Shown piece after piece: positions 7,048 through 16,189 of a stretch of DNA of 64,000 bases. The position numbers and the translations under genes are program-made. The notes under the pieces were generated by a model. That model was given only the letters and a program-made list of their open reading frames with translations. It was not told the origin of the DNA and did no database searches. The stretch covers positions 124,001-188,000 of the forward strand of contig NZ_JAJKFK010000008.1 in the NCBI RefSeq assembly GCF_021653975.1, written 5' to 3'. Position 1 is the first letter of the stretch. Each line of letters opens with the position of its first letter. The stretch comes from Amycolatopsis sp. GM8. GTDB taxonomy: Bacteria; Actinomycetota; Actinomycetes; Mycobacteriales; Pseudonocardiaceae.

Positions 7048-9755
7048 CTCGCCTGCTCCCCGGCCACCAGTGCCTCCGAACCCAGATAGGCGTTGCGTAC
7101 TTCGTCGCTGGTCGCGACCTCCGCCGGCGTGCCCTGGTAGATCAGCGCGCCGAAATCGAGGACATAGAGGTAGGAGCAGACCGACATGACCAGTGACATG
7201 TCGTGCTCGACGAGCAGGATCCCGACCCCGCGCTCGCGCACCACATCGCGCAGCACCGCACCGAACTCCTCGGTCTCCGCACGATCCAGTCCCGCGGACG
7301 GCTCGTCGAGCAACAGCAGCCGGAACGGGCCGGCCAGGCACCGCGCCAATTCCACCAGCCGGCGTTGCCCGGTCGACAGGCCGCCGGCCTGGCGGCGGGC
7401 CAGGTCCGCCACACCGCACAGTTCCAGGGCCGACATCGTCGCCGCCGTCGTGATCCTCCGGTCGGTCCGGGGGGTCCACAGCTGGGTGTGCACCCGCCGG
7501 CCGGCCAGTCCCGTTTCCCGTCCCAGTGCGACGTTTTCGGCCACGGTGAGCGACTCGCACAGTTGCGGTACCTGGAATGTGCGGCCCAGACCTCGCCGGG
7601 CCCGCGCGGCCACGCGGAGCCGGGACACGTCCGCCGTGTCCAATGCCACGACGCCGGACGCCGGCCGGACCATGCCGGACACCGCGTTGAACGTGGTGGT
7701 CTTACCCGCCCCGTTCGGCCCGATCAGCCCGGTGATCGCCCCGGTAGGCGCCTTCAGCGTCAGCTCGCGCACGGCGACCAGGCCGCCGAAACGTACGGTC
7801 AGATCGCGCACCTCCAGGCCACGCTTGCCGTTGCCGGTCGTGGCGACCGACCAGCTCTGTGGAGCCGGTTGCGGGGCCTTGACCGGTTTCCGCCGCCGCC
7901 AAGCCTCCCCGAGCCGATCGAACCGCCGCTGGATCCCGAGCGGCATGCTGCGGGGTCCGCCGTGGGAGGCGACCAGCACGGCGAAGAAGCCGAAGACGAC
8001 GTTCAACCAGTACGGCGTCTCTTCCGCGGTGATATAGCCGGGAATCACGATCGTGACACCCGCGAACAACGCGTACCAGGGGATCGCGGAGAACGGCGCG
8101 ATGGTCAGCACCGCGATCAGCACCAGGGAGTTGAACGACGAGTAATAGGCCTCGTTACCGGTGATGATGTTGATCGAGCCCCCGTAGAGGATGCCCGCGA
8201 TCCCCGCGAAGAACGCCGAGATGCAGAACACCAGCACCCGCGTGACGTTGGTGCTCAAGCCCGTGGAAGCGACGGCGACCGGTGAGTCGCCCATTCCGCG
8301 CAGCATGCGCCCCAGCCGGCCGCGGTACAGCAGGATCATGATCGCGGCCGTGACGATCACACCGGCGAGGACGACGTAGTAGAACGTCTTGTCGTCCTGG
8401 GCGAACGACGGTCTCGGCACGACCCGGCCCGTGCCGTAGGTGGTGAACATGAAGTCCAGCGGATACAACAACCGCTCGACCATGATGGCGAAGCCGAACG
8501 TCGCCAATGCGAGGAACAGCCCGGACAGCCGGATCGCGGGTATCGCGACGATGGCGCCGACCGGCACGGCTATCAGCGCCGAGAGGATCAGCGCCAGGAA
8601 CCAGTTCATGTTGTACTGCCCGGCCAGCTGGGCGAACGCGACGGCGCCCACCGCGGCGAACACGGTGTGGCACAACGACACCTGGCCCGAGACGCGCACC
8701 AGCAGACCGAGGGACAGCAGCAGGATGGCCTGGGTCAGACCCTGCGCGAAGAAGGGCAGTTTCGAGCCGACGACGAACGGCACGATCAGGAGCAGGGCCA
8801 GCACGATAACGCCGGTCACGATGCGGATGGGGACCGGTGCTCGCCATTCCAGTGCCCGGCGGGCCTCGATCAGCGACGCTCGGACCAGTTTCCGGCGGGG
8901 TAGCACCAGCAGCACGATGAACAACACGATGAACGGCAGGCTTGCCGGCAGTCCCCACAACCAGCTGACGTCGAGCACGTACTTCGTGGAGATGTCCGCG
9001 ACGATCCCGATGACGATGCCGCCGGCGAACGTCAGTGGCATCGACCGGAACGCGCCGATCGCGGCCGCCCCGAACGCCTGCACCACCAGGAACGTCAGGG
9101 CGATGGGATCCAGCCCGATCATGGGTGCGACGAGGACGCCGGACAGCGCGGCGAACGTCGAACTGATGATCCACGCGAGCCGGCGCACCCCGGCCGGATC
9201 GGCGCCCTTCGAGGCGAGCAGGTCCGCGTCGTCGACCACCGCGCGCATCCGCAGTCCGGACCGCGTGAACCGCAACAGCAGGTACAACGCGAGGACGCAG
9301 ACGCAGGCGATGATGACGACGATCAGGTTCCCGTACGTGACATTGACCCCGAAGAGCTGGAAGGTCTCCTCGCCCTTGGGCAGGTACTGCGGGATCGGTT
9401 TCGCGTCCGGGCCGTACTTGACCGTTCCGAGCCCCTGCACGATCAGGATCATCCCGATCGTGCCGACGACCTTCATCGCGGTTCGCTGCGGGGCGAGGCG
9501 GCGCGCCAGCAACTCCATGAGCAGACCCATTATCGGCCCGGCCACGAACACGCTGAGCGCGAACGCCAGCTTCCAGTCCCACCCCATGTCGACGTGCATC
9601 CAATAGAACAGGTACACGGCTGTCGTCGCGAGCGCGCCGTACCCGAAATTGAAGATGCCCGACGTGCGATAGGACAGGACCAGGCCACTTCCCGCGAGAC
9701 CGTAGATCGACCCCGCGGCGATACCGCTGACGATGAACGGCAACAAGGCGTTCAT
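7044..9755 (-). CDS. LivH-LivM-LivG fusion: two permeases and an ATPase in one chain
   Basis: 903 residues from ATG 9755. Residues ~1-290 match LivH (MNALLPFIVSGIAAGSIYGL, then SGIFNFGYGALA). Residues ~300-620 match LivM (LLVRVSGQVSLCHTVFAAVG, then IRLSGLFLALATFGFA). After a Pro-rich linker (KPVKAPQPAPQSW), the last ~240 residues are LivG with GPNGAGKTT, FQVPQLCESLTVAENV, LSTGQRRLVELA and LLLDEPSAGLD. LivH-LivM fusions are known; joining LivG as well is uncommon. No stop or frame break lies between the domains, so the fusion is real in this sequence. With LivF and the lipoprotein just upstream it forms a complete importer. Confidence 0.9.
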   Translation of the reverse strand: MNALLPFIVSGIAAGSIYGLAGSGLVLSYRTSGIFNFGYGALATTAVYLFYWMHVDMGWDWKLAFALSVFVAGPIMGLLMELLARRLAPQRTAMKVVGTIGMILIVQGLGTVKYGPDAKPIPQYLPKGEETFQLFGVNVTYGNLIVVIIACVCVLALYLLLRFTRSGLRMRAVVDDADLLASKGADPAGVRRLAWIISSTFAALSGVLVAPMIGLDPIALTFLVVQAFGAAAIGAFRSMPLTFAGGIVIGIVADISTKYVLDVSWLWGLPASLPFIVLFIVLLVLPRRKLVRASLIEARRALEWRAPVPIRIVTGVIVLALLLIVPFVVGSKLPFFAQGLTQAILLLSLGLLVRVSGQVSLCHTVFAAVGAVAFAQLAGQYNMNWFLALILSALIAVPVGAIVAIPAIRLSGLFLALATFGFAIMVERLLYPLDFMFTTYGTGRVVPRPSFAQDDKTFYYVVLAGVIVTAAIMILLYRGRLGRMLRGMGDSPVAVASTGLSTNVTRVLVFCISAFFAGIAGILYGGSINIITGNEAYYSSFNSLVLIAVLTIAPFSAIPWYALFAGVTIVIPGYITAEETPYWLNVVFGFFAVLVASHGGPRSMPLGIQRRFDRLGEAWRRRKPVKAPQPAPQSWSVATTGNGKRGLEVRDLTVRFGGLVAVRELTLKAPTGAITGLIGPNGAGKTTTFNAVSGMVRPASGVVALDTADVSRLRVAARARRGLGRTFQVPQLCESLTVAENVALGRETGLAGRRVHTQLWTPRTDRRITTAATMSALELCGVADLARRQAGGLSTGQRRLVELARCLAGPFRLLLLDEPSAGLDRAETEEFGAVLRDVVRERGVGILLVEHDMSLVMSVCSYLYVLDFGALIYQGTPAEVATSDEVRNAYLGSEALVAGEQAR

Positions 9756-9800
9756 GAGTTCGTCCCTAAATAGTCCGGTAAGGGCACGATCAGAGGGAAA

Positions 9801-11000
9801 TCAACTGGGGAGGCACTTGGGGTCGGCTCCCTCGGGAAGGAAGTATTTCCCGTCCTTGTACCCCGCGGCGAAGTAGCATTTCACCGGTGCGGGCAGTTGA
9901 TCCTTGACGAAGGTGACCGGTGCGATCAGGCCGCCCAGATTCTCGTTCTTGAACTGGTAGAGCCCGGCCTTGAGGCTGTCGCGGGTCAGTCCGTCACCGC
10001 CGGCCTTGCCGGCGGCGACCCGGATCGCCTCCAGCGTCGACCACACGAACATCGACGTCTCGTCGTTCTTCGACATGTCACCGTACTTGGACATCGCGTC
10101 GCGGAACGTCTTGGTGGCCGGCACATCGGCATACCAGGGCACGGTGGGCTCGGTCGCGAGCGCGTCGAGATTCGGGATCTTGGTGGCCGCCGGGTTGAAA
10201 GCGTGGTAAGGGAAGAACGCTTTCGGCGTGAAGCCCTGTTGTGCGCAGTTGCTCGCGAATTTCACGCTGACCTGACCGGAAGCGCCGTAGAAAACGACGT
10301 CGGTGCCCTTGCTCTTCAACGACAGGCATTGTGCGGTGTAGTTCGGCGCCGCCGCGTCCAGTTTCACCGCTCCGTCGTAGCGCAGGCCGATCGACGGTGC
10401 GTTGTCGCGCATGGTTCCGTCGACCGAGCCACACGCCGCGGACTCCGCGCAGACCGCGGCCGCCACCGAGGTGGCGCCGGAGTCCTTGATGACGTGCAGC
10501 GCGGCGTTGTTCCCGTCCGGAACCGACTGGATACCCAGCGGGAACCAGCCGATCGTCTTGTACCACAAGGGGTAGCTGTTGAACGGCGAGATGACCGGCA
10601 CACCCTTGCCCGTGGTGTAGGAGCCGAGCGCGGTGTCCGTGCTGGAGTCGACCGGCATGATCGCGACGGCGCCCTGGTTCTCGACGAGGTCCCGGGTCTG
10701 GGAGAGACCCTTTCCGGCATCTCCACCGGAGTCTTCGATCACGACCTTGACCTGGTGCCCGTTGAGGCCACCGTTGGCATTGACCCACTTCTCCCACGCG
10801 GTCGCCGCGGGCTTGGTGCCCGCGTAGGAGTCGGAGCCGACACCGGTCAACCGGGCGATGATCCCGATGGTGATTGCCGAACCGTTCGCGGAGTTGGCTT
10901 GTGCCGCGCTGTTGCTATCGCTGTTGCCGCTGCTACCGCATGCGGCCAAGGTAAGTGTGGCGGCGAGAACCGCCGCCGTCGACGCCATCCGAATTCGCAC
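9801..11000 (-). CDS. Liv-type ABC transporter substrate-binding lipoprotein
   Basis: 399 residues. A lipoprotein signal peptide (MRIRMASTAAVLAATL...) ends in the lipobox LAAC at Cys21, followed by a Ser/Gly/Asn-rich linker. The mature part has the Peripla_BP_6 layout: ITIGIIARLTGVGSDSYAG, then WVNANGGLNGHQVKVVIEDSGGD, a DLVENQGAVAIMPVDSS hinge, and a C-terminal LPAPVKCYFAAGYKDGKYF. It is the first gene of the minus-strand importer operon, with an excellent promoter and a dyad operator upstream. The ligand is not predictable; many actinobacterial relatives sit in aromatic or steroid-like catabolic clusters. Confidence 0.85.
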   Translation of the reverse strand: MRIRMASTAAVLAATLTLAACGSSGNSDSNSAAQANSANGSAITIGIIARLTGVGSDSYAGTKPAATAWEKWVNANGGLNGHQVKVVIEDSGGDAGKGLSQTRDLVENQGAVAIMPVDSSTDTALGSYTTGKGVPVISPFNSYPLWYKTIGWFPLGIQSVPDGNNAALHVIKDSGATSVAAAVCAESAACGSVDGTMRDNAPSIGLRYDGAVKLDAAAPNYTAQCLSLKSKGTDVVFYGASGQVSVKFASNCAQQGFTPKAFFPYHAFNPAATKIPNLDALATEPTVPWYADVPATKTFRDAMSKYGDMSKNDETSMFVWSTLEAIRVAAGKAGGDGLTRDSLKAGLYQFKNENLGGLIAPVTFVKDQLPAPVKCYFAAGYKDGKYFLPEGADPKCLPS

Positions 11001-11085
11001 TCTTCACTCCGATCGCATGCGACCACACTGTCGCCGCAAAGTGAAACGCAAGACACCGGCACGGTGTGCGCTTTAGCGTGCCCAA

Positions 11086-11115
11086 ACGGTAGGTACTTCG
11101 CCACTTGTATGTCAA
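11086..11115 (-). promoter_or_regulatory. Predicted promoter of the first Liv importer operon
   Basis: Read on the minus strand, -35 TTGACA (complement of 11110-11115) and -10 TACCGT (complement of 11086-11091) are 18 bases apart. That is a near-consensus actinobacterial housekeeping promoter, about 85 bases ahead of the receptor gene start. Confidence 0.6.
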
Positions 11116-11145
11116 TCTTTGCGATGCGCGAAGCTCAAAGATCGA
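11112..11145. promoter_or_regulatory. Dyad overlapping the -35 box, likely IclR operator
   Basis: ATCTTTG at 11115-11121 is the inverse of CAAAGAT at 11136-11142, and the dyad extends outward as TC..GA with one mismatch. It overlaps the TTGACA -35 element of the receptor promoter. The divergent IclR gene is the obvious source of a binding protein. Assignment to IclR is inference. Confidence 0.45.
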
Positions 11146-11448
11146 AATGGCCGCCGAATTCCCGTGGGCAGGCGTGTCCTGTCATGATCAAGTAAGGGCC
11201 GCTGTGCGACGTCCCATCGGGGATACTGTAACTCGCTCAGGTCGCCCGCGAAATAACGATCCGCCGACGACCAGGTCGGTGCCGTCGGGGAAAAGGGTGC
11301 CCCGTGTCTTCGATGAGCGGGCGCGCCCGCCGTCGCCGGCCGGGTGCCCGGGACACCTCGTCCAAGATCAACGCAACGGTTCCTTTGCCGCCGCGATGTT
11401 GTGGAGTATCGTCGGAAAAGCTTGCTTTATGCGAAGGATGGGGCAGGT

Positions 11449-12321
11449 GTGGTTGCGCGCAGGTCACCGCAGACCGAGCGGATCGTCGGTCTGATCAATT
11501 TCCTGTCGGTCGACGATTCGGGTCACGGGGTCCTGCTCTCGGAGCTGGCCCGGCGGCTCGGTGTCAGCATGGCCACCTGCTATCCGATGCTCGAAGCGCT
11601 CATCGACGCGGGTTTCCTCGTCCGGCACCCCACCCGCAAGACGTTCCATCTGGGACCCGCGCTCATCTCGGCCGGTGCCGCCGCGGCGAAACAGGATCCC
11701 CAGCGTGCGCTCGCCCGCGAGGCGATGATCCGTCTCGGCGAGGAACTCGATCTCAGCGTCTGGCTCTACAGCAAGGAAGACGGCCACTTCCGCATCATCG
11801 ACCAGGCCTGGCACTCCCGGGCGATCAGTCCCATCATGCGCGTCGGCGAACGCTTCGCCTGCCGGCCCCCAGGGGGCGCGGCGATGCTCGCGTGGATGCG
11901 TGAGCGGCACGTCGAACGATGGCTGGACCAAGCGTCTCTCGACGCCGCGGAACGCGCCGCCTATTACGAGCGGCTCACCGCCGTGCGAGAAGCGGGCTAC
12001 GCCGTGGCCCTGGACCACTTCCCCGTTGATCTGTTGCGGACGCTGGTCTTCCAGTTGACCAATGCCGCGGTACCCGCCGAGCGCTCACGGATCGTGGAGC
12101 AGCTCGCGGCCGGCCGGCTGCGGGGCAGCGACTCGATCCTCACGGAACCCGAGCCGGACGAGCACTATTCGGTGCAGTCCATCGACGCGCCGATCTTCGA
12201 CGGCTCCGGTGCGCCGATGTTCGTGCTCGGCCTCGTCAATCTGCCGCGGCTGTCGGGGACGCGGATCACCGAACTCGCGCGGTGCGTCAAGAACGCGGCG
12301 TCCTCGATCGACTGGCGCTGA
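11449..12321 (+). CDS. IclR-family transcriptional regulator
   Basis: 290 residues from GTG 11449, chosen over the upstream frame opening at 11344 because AAGGA lies ten bases ahead and the IclR domain begins just after (RSPQTERIVGLINFLSV). The N-terminal winged HTH is seen in LLSELARRLGVSMATCYPMLEALIDAGFLVRHPTRKTFHLG. The C-terminal effector domain follows (VGERFACRPPGGAAMLAWM, then FDGSGAPMFVLGLVNLPRLSG). IclR proteins usually bind aromatic or organic acids and control adjacent catabolic or uptake genes. Being divergent from the Liv receptor gene, with a dyad between, it probably controls that importer. Confidence 0.85.
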   Translation: MVARRSPQTERIVGLINFLSVDDSGHGVLLSELARRLGVSMATCYPMLEALIDAGFLVRHPTRKTFHLGPALISAGAAAAKQDPQRALAREAMIRLGEELDLSVWLYSKEDGHFRIIDQAWHSRAISPIMRVGERFACRPPGGAAMLAWMRERHVERWLDQASLDAAERAAYYERLTAVREAGYAVALDHFPVDLLRTLVFQLTNAAVPAERSRIVEQLAAGRLRGSDSILTEPEPDEHYSVQSIDAPIFDGSGAPMFVLGLVNLPRLSGTRITELARCVKNAASSIDWR

Positions 12322-12417
12322 CCTTCCTTCGCATAGTGCCAATTCTTGACGGTCCGTGCGTCCTGCGTCACGATCATATGGTTAGAAAGATCAATACATT
12401 AAGCTGATGGGCGCGAT

Positions 12418-13365
12418 ATGGCGACCGAACCGGTGTCGATGTCGGAGCGTTCCAGCACACCCGCGCGTCCCGCGGTGCGAACCCCGGGCGTGGGGATCCA
12501 CATCGGCGCGACCGACCAGTCCATGGACCTGTGCGAACTCGCGGTGGCGATCGAGGCCCGTGGCCTGGATTCGCTCTTTCTGCCGGAGCACACGCACATC
12601 CCGGTGTCGCGGGCCACGCCGTATCCCGGTGGTGGCGACATCCCTGGGCGCTATCTGCGCTTGTGGGATCCACTGGTGGCGCTCACCTGGGTGGCCGCGC
12701 GCACGAACCTGGTCGTCGGCAACTGCATCGGCCTGCCCGGCGAGCACGACCCGATCGCACTGGCGAAGGCGATCGCGACCCTGGACGTGCAGTCCGGCGG
12801 GCGGTTCGTGATGGGCGTCGGGTTCGGCTGGAACGCCGAGGAGTTCGAGGACCACGGGTACCCGGTCGCGGACAAATACGCTGTGGTGACCGAAAAGATC
12901 CAGGTCATGAAACGGCTGTGGGTCGACGAGGTCGCCAGCTTCAGCGGCGAGCACGTGTCGTTGTCGCCCAGCTGGTCCTGGCCGAAGCCGCTCCAGCACC
13001 CGCATCCGCCCGTCCTGGTCGGTGGCCGCGCCACGCCGGCCACGTTCCGGCGAGTGGCCGACTGGGGCGACGGCTGGATCCCCATGTCGCCGACGCCGCA
13101 CGAGACCCTGGAAATGGACCTGAAGCGGTTGCGCGAGGTCGTGAGCGAGGCCGGCCGTGACCCGTCCACGCTGCACATCATGGTGATGCAGCGTCCCGAG
13201 CCGATCGACCGGTTGCGCGAGATCGTCAGCGACTACTGGCGGCTGGGCGTCACCCGGGTGCTCATCGACCTGCCCACCGCCGGCGCCGACATCCTGCTCC
13301 CACTGCTCGACGAGGTGGCGCCGGTGACCGGCACGATCCCTGCCACCCAGCTCGTAGGAGGCTGA
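12418..13365 (+). CDS. LLM-class F420-dependent oxidoreductase
   Basis: 315 residues from ATG 12418; a second ATG at 12439 is a possible start, and neither has a strong ribosome site. The luciferase-like TIM-barrel signatures are clear: GLDSLFLPEHTHIPVSR, TNLVVGNCIGLPGEHDPIALAKAIATLDVQSGGRF (in parts), and GVGFGWNAEEFEDHG. The latter two are typical of the actinobacterial F420 group rather than FMN monooxygenases. It probably transfers hydride between F420 and a carbonyl, alcohol or unsaturated substrate. A P450 gene follows after two bases, so the pair likely acts on one substrate. Confidence 0.85.
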   Translation: MATEPVSMSERSSTPARPAVRTPGVGIHIGATDQSMDLCELAVAIEARGLDSLFLPEHTHIPVSRATPYPGGGDIPGRYLRLWDPLVALTWVAARTNLVVGNCIGLPGEHDPIALAKAIATLDVQSGGRFVMGVGFGWNAEEFEDHGYPVADKYAVVTEKIQVMKRLWVDEVASFSGEHVSLSPSWSWPKPLQHPHPPVLVGGRATPATFRRVADWGDGWIPMSPTPHETLEMDLKRLREVVSEAGRDPSTLHIMVMQRPEPIDRLREIVSDYWRLGVTRVLIDLPTAGADILLPLLDEVAPVTGTIPATQLVGG

Positions 13366-13367
13366 CG

Positions 13368-14651
13368 ATGAACGCCGGAGGATCCGCACGGCTGCGGGCG
13401 CTGTCAGACGACCTCGCCGGCTACTTCGCCGACCCGTCCCGCTATCAGGACCCCTTTCCGATGTACCGCGAGCTGCGCGAGATCGAGCCGGTGCACTGGT
13501 GCGAGCGGTACGACAGCTGGGTGATCACCGGATACCCGGAGGCGGTGGAGCTGCTCAAGCATTCCGGCGTGCTGCGGGAGCCCAGCGCCGAGGCTCAGTT
13601 CCGGCACCTCGGCCGCCGCGACATCGACGCGGCGGACACGGTCGCGGCCGTCGACATCTTCCTTGCCGCGGTGATCAACCGCGATCCACCCCATCACACC
13701 CGCCTGCGCAAACTGGTGAGCCGTTCGTTCTCCGCCCGCGCCATAGAGTCGTGGCGACCACGTATCGACGCGATCGTCGACCAGCTCGTCGGCAAGGTCG
13801 AAGCGAAGAGCGAGTTCGACCTGCTGCGCGAGCTCGCCTATCCGCTGCCACAACAGGTGATCTGCGAGTTGCTGGGCGTGCCGCTCGAGGACGTCGACGC
13901 GATCACCGGCCACATGGGCGATTCCAGAATCATGACCGTGCGCGGGGCCGAGCACGAGCGGTCCACGCCGGAGGACCTGAGGCTGCTGACCCAGCGGCAA
14001 CTGGTCCGGCAGGTCGAGTACTTCCGTGCGGCCATCGCGGAACGCCGTCGCGCGCCCCGTGCGGACCTCATCACCAGCCTGACGCAGATCGAGGAGGAAG
14101 GCGACCGGCTCAGCATGGACGAGCTGATCGGCACCGTGATCATCTTGATCGGAGCAGGCCACGAGACCACGGCCAACCTCGTCGCGAACGGCATGCTCGC
14201 GTTGTTGCGCAACCCCGATCAGTGGGCTCTGCTCAAGGCCGAGCCGTCGCTGATGCCGGGTGCGATCGAGGAGATCCTGCGCCACGAGACGCCGTCCCGG
14301 GGCCAGTCACGCGTCGCCCGCACGCCGATCGAGATCGGTGGCAAGCGCATCGAGACGGGGCAGCAGGTCATGCCGTTGCTGATCGCCGCGAACCGGGACC
14401 CGCGGGTGTTCGACGACCCGGAACGCTTCGACATCACCCGGACCCCCAATCCGCACATCACGTTCACCGCGGGCATCCACTACTGCCTCGGCGCCGTGCT
14501 GGCCAAGGCCGAAGCGGCATCGATGCTGTCGGCGATCTGCACCCGCCTCGACGACCTGCGGCTCGCCGTCGACGAGGTGCGGTGGCGGCCCTCCTATGTG
14601 CGGGGGCTCGAGTCCCTTCCGGTTGCCCGCGAACTCGTCGGCGCACGCTGA
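13368..14651 (+). CDS. Cytochrome P450
   Basis: 427 residues from ATG 13368 with GTAGGAGG upstream. All heme-enzyme landmarks are present: the I-helix AGHETTANL (oxygen-activating Thr), the K-helix EEILR (ExxR) and the heme loop FTAGIHYCLGAVLAKAE with the Cys ligand. The length is normal for soluble bacterial class I P450s. No ferredoxin or ferredoxin reductase gene is adjacent, so electrons must come from elsewhere. It overlaps no neighbour but sits two bases after the F420 enzyme, indicating an operon. Likely an oxidative first step (hydroxylation or demethylation) of the imported compound. Confidence 0.9.
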   Translation: MNAGGSARLRALSDDLAGYFADPSRYQDPFPMYRELREIEPVHWCERYDSWVITGYPEAVELLKHSGVLREPSAEAQFRHLGRRDIDAADTVAAVDIFLAAVINRDPPHHTRLRKLVSRSFSARAIESWRPRIDAIVDQLVGKVEAKSEFDLLRELAYPLPQQVICELLGVPLEDVDAITGHMGDSRIMTVRGAEHERSTPEDLRLLTQRQLVRQVEYFRAAIAERRRAPRADLITSLTQIEEEGDRLSMDELIGTVIILIGAGHETTANLVANGMLALLRNPDQWALLKAEPSLMPGAIEEILRHETPSRGQSRVARTPIEIGGKRIETGQQVMPLLIAANRDPRVFDDPERFDITRTPNPHITFTAGIHYCLGAVLAKAEAASMLSAICTRLDDLRLAVDEVRWRPSYVRGLESLPVARELVGAR

Positions 14652-14654
14652 GTT

Positions 14655-15386
14655 TCACCGAGCGGGCGCGGTTTCCTCACCGAGATAGTGGGTCAGGATC
14701 TCGTCTTCCGCGTTCTTCGTCGGGCCCTGCCAGCTCGAGCGGCCCCGGGACAGGATGATCGCCTCGTCGGCGAAACCGAGCGCGCGGTGAATGAACTGCT
14801 CGATGAGGACGATCGTCACGCCCGCGGTCTTGAACCGCCGCAGCGATTCGAAGACCAGGTCGACGAGCTTCGGCGCGAGCCCGAGCGACATCTCGTCCGC
14901 GATGATCAGGCGCGGTGACAGGACCAGGCCTCGCGACAACGAGAGCATCTGCTGCTCGCCGCCCGAGAGCATGCCGGCCTTCATACCGCGGCGCGCGGCG
15001 AGACTGGGGAAGATCTCCAATCCCTGCTCGATCGCCGCCTTGCGCCGGTTGCGCGGCAGCATGCTCGACGCGATGCGCAGGTTTTCGGTCACGGTCAGCC
15101 CGGGGAAGATCCCGCGGCCTTCGGGAAGGTAGATCAGCCCTTTGCGGCGAACCTGGTGCGCCGGCAGGCGCGTGATGTCCTCGCCGTCGAAGTGGATCGT
15201 GCCGTTCGTGGCCGGGACGAGCCGGCTCGCGGCGCGCGCGAGCGTGCTCTTGCCCGCGCCGTTCGGGCCGAGCACGGCGACCGCATCTCCTTCGGCGACA
15301 TCGAGGGAGATGCCGTCGAGGGCGAGCGCGGGCCCGTACCGGACGCACAGATCGCGGATGGACAGCAACGGTTCGCCAGACATCAT
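14655..15386 (-). CDS. livF: Branched-chain-type ABC transporter ATPase (LivF), second system
   Basis: 243 residues from the first of two adjacent ATGs (15386), which overlaps the LivG stop as ATGA. The second ATG (15383) has the better-spaced GGGAG. Walker A GPNGAGKS is at residues 40-47, with LIYLPEGRGIFPGLTVTENL, LSGGEQQMLSLSRGL and ADEMSLGLAPKL following. It is the last gene of a five-gene minus-strand operon and ends three bases from the convergent P450 stop. It is clearly homologous to the LivF at 6.3-7.0 kb but diverged, so the two importers are not a recent duplication. Confidence 0.9.
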   Translation of the reverse strand: MMSGEPLLSIRDLCVRYGPALALDGISLDVAEGDAVAVLGPNGAGKSTLARAASRLVPATNGTIHFDGEDITRLPAHQVRRKGLIYLPEGRGIFPGLTVTENLRIASSMLPRNRRKAAIEQGLEIFPSLAARRGMKAGMLSGGEQQMLSLSRGLVLSPRLIIADEMSLGLAPKLVDLVFESLRRFKTAGVTIVLIEQFIHRALGFADEAIILSRGRSSWQGPTKNAEDEILTHYLGEETAPAR

Positions 15387-16189
15387 GCTCCCTTTCCGAC
15401 TGCCTGATCGTCGCCGAGGTAGGCGGCGCGCACGGCCGCGTCGGACCGGACCTCGTCCGGGGTCCCGGCGGCGATCTTGACGCCGAAATCCAGCACATGG
15501 ATCCGGGAGCACAGGTTGAGCACAATGGAGACGTCGTGCTCGACGAGCAGCAGCGACACCCCACGGCGTTCGACCGCCAGCTCGAAGACTCTCGTGACCT
15601 GTTCGGTTTCCAGCGCGTCCAGGCCGGAGGACGGCTCATCGAGCAGCAGCACGGCCGGGTTCGTCGCCAGCGCCCGCGCGAGTTCGACGAGCCGGGTCAT
15701 TCCCAGCGAAAGCCCGGCAACGGGGCGATCGCCGATGGGGGAGAGGCTCAGCGCCGCGAGCAGGCCGTCCACGCGCTCCACCTCCTCGGGGTCGGTGCGG
15801 CGGAAACCACGGCCGGTGACCAGATCCGTCCAGACGCGCGATCGTTTCGTGCTGATCCGGTGGGCGAGCATCACGTGCTCGCGGACGGTGAGCCCGGGGA
15901 ACATCTCGGGGTGCTGGAAGGTGCGCGCCAGACCGAGCCGGGCGCGGCCCTGCGCCGAGTACGAGGTGATGTCCTTGCCCTCGAACTCGACGCGTCCGGC
16001 GTCGGGCCGGCGCAGGCCGGAAAGCACCGAGAACAGCGTGCTTTTCCCCGCGCCGTTCGGTCCGACCAGACCGACGATGGTCGCCGGCGGCACGGCCAGT
16101 GACACCGAGTCGAGCGCGACCACGCCGCCGAACCGGACCGTCACGTCGTGGCATTCCAGACGGGGCTGGACGTCTGTCGATGCGCTCAT
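15383..16189 (-). CDS. livG: Branched-chain-type ABC transporter ATPase (LivG), second system
   Basis: 268 residues from ATG 16189, overlapping the upstream LivHM stop (ATGA) and the downstream LivF start. Walker A GPNGAGKS is at residues 43-50. LARTFQHPEMFPGLTVREHV and LLLDEPSSGLDALE are typical of LivG. The signature loop reads LSLGMTRLVELARALA, lacking the usual Gln of LSxGQ, a mild deviation. Here LivG is a separate protein, whereas in the first importer it is fused to the permeases. With LivF it forms the ATPase heterodimer. Confidence 0.9.
   Translation of the reverse strand: MSASTDVQPRLECHDVTVRFGGVVALDSVSLAVPPATIVGLVGPNGAGKSTLFSVLSGLRRPDAGRVEFEGKDITSYSAQGRARLGLARTFQHPEMFPGLTVREHVMLAHRISTKRSRVWTDLVTGRGFRRTDPEEVERVDGLLAALSLSPIGDRPVAGLSLGMTRLVELARALATNPAVLLLDEPSSGLDALETEQVTRVFELAVERRGVSLLLVEHDVSIVLNLCSRIHVLDFGVKIAAGTPDEVRSDAAVRAAYLGDDQAVGKGA

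Larger units (their letters stand above)
11001..11448. other. 448-bp intergenic region between receptor and IclR genes
   Basis: It holds the minus-strand promoter and dyad described separately (11086-11145). The remaining ~300 bases toward the IclR gene show no convincing gene. The ORF running in from 11344 is only an upstream extension of the IclR frame with arginine-rich, non-family residues. No conserved RNA or repeat is apparent. Confidence 0.6.

Noticed and set aside
11344..11448. Upstream extension of the IclR gene
   Set aside because: Residues before GTG 11449 are not family-like, and the ribosome site is at 11434.
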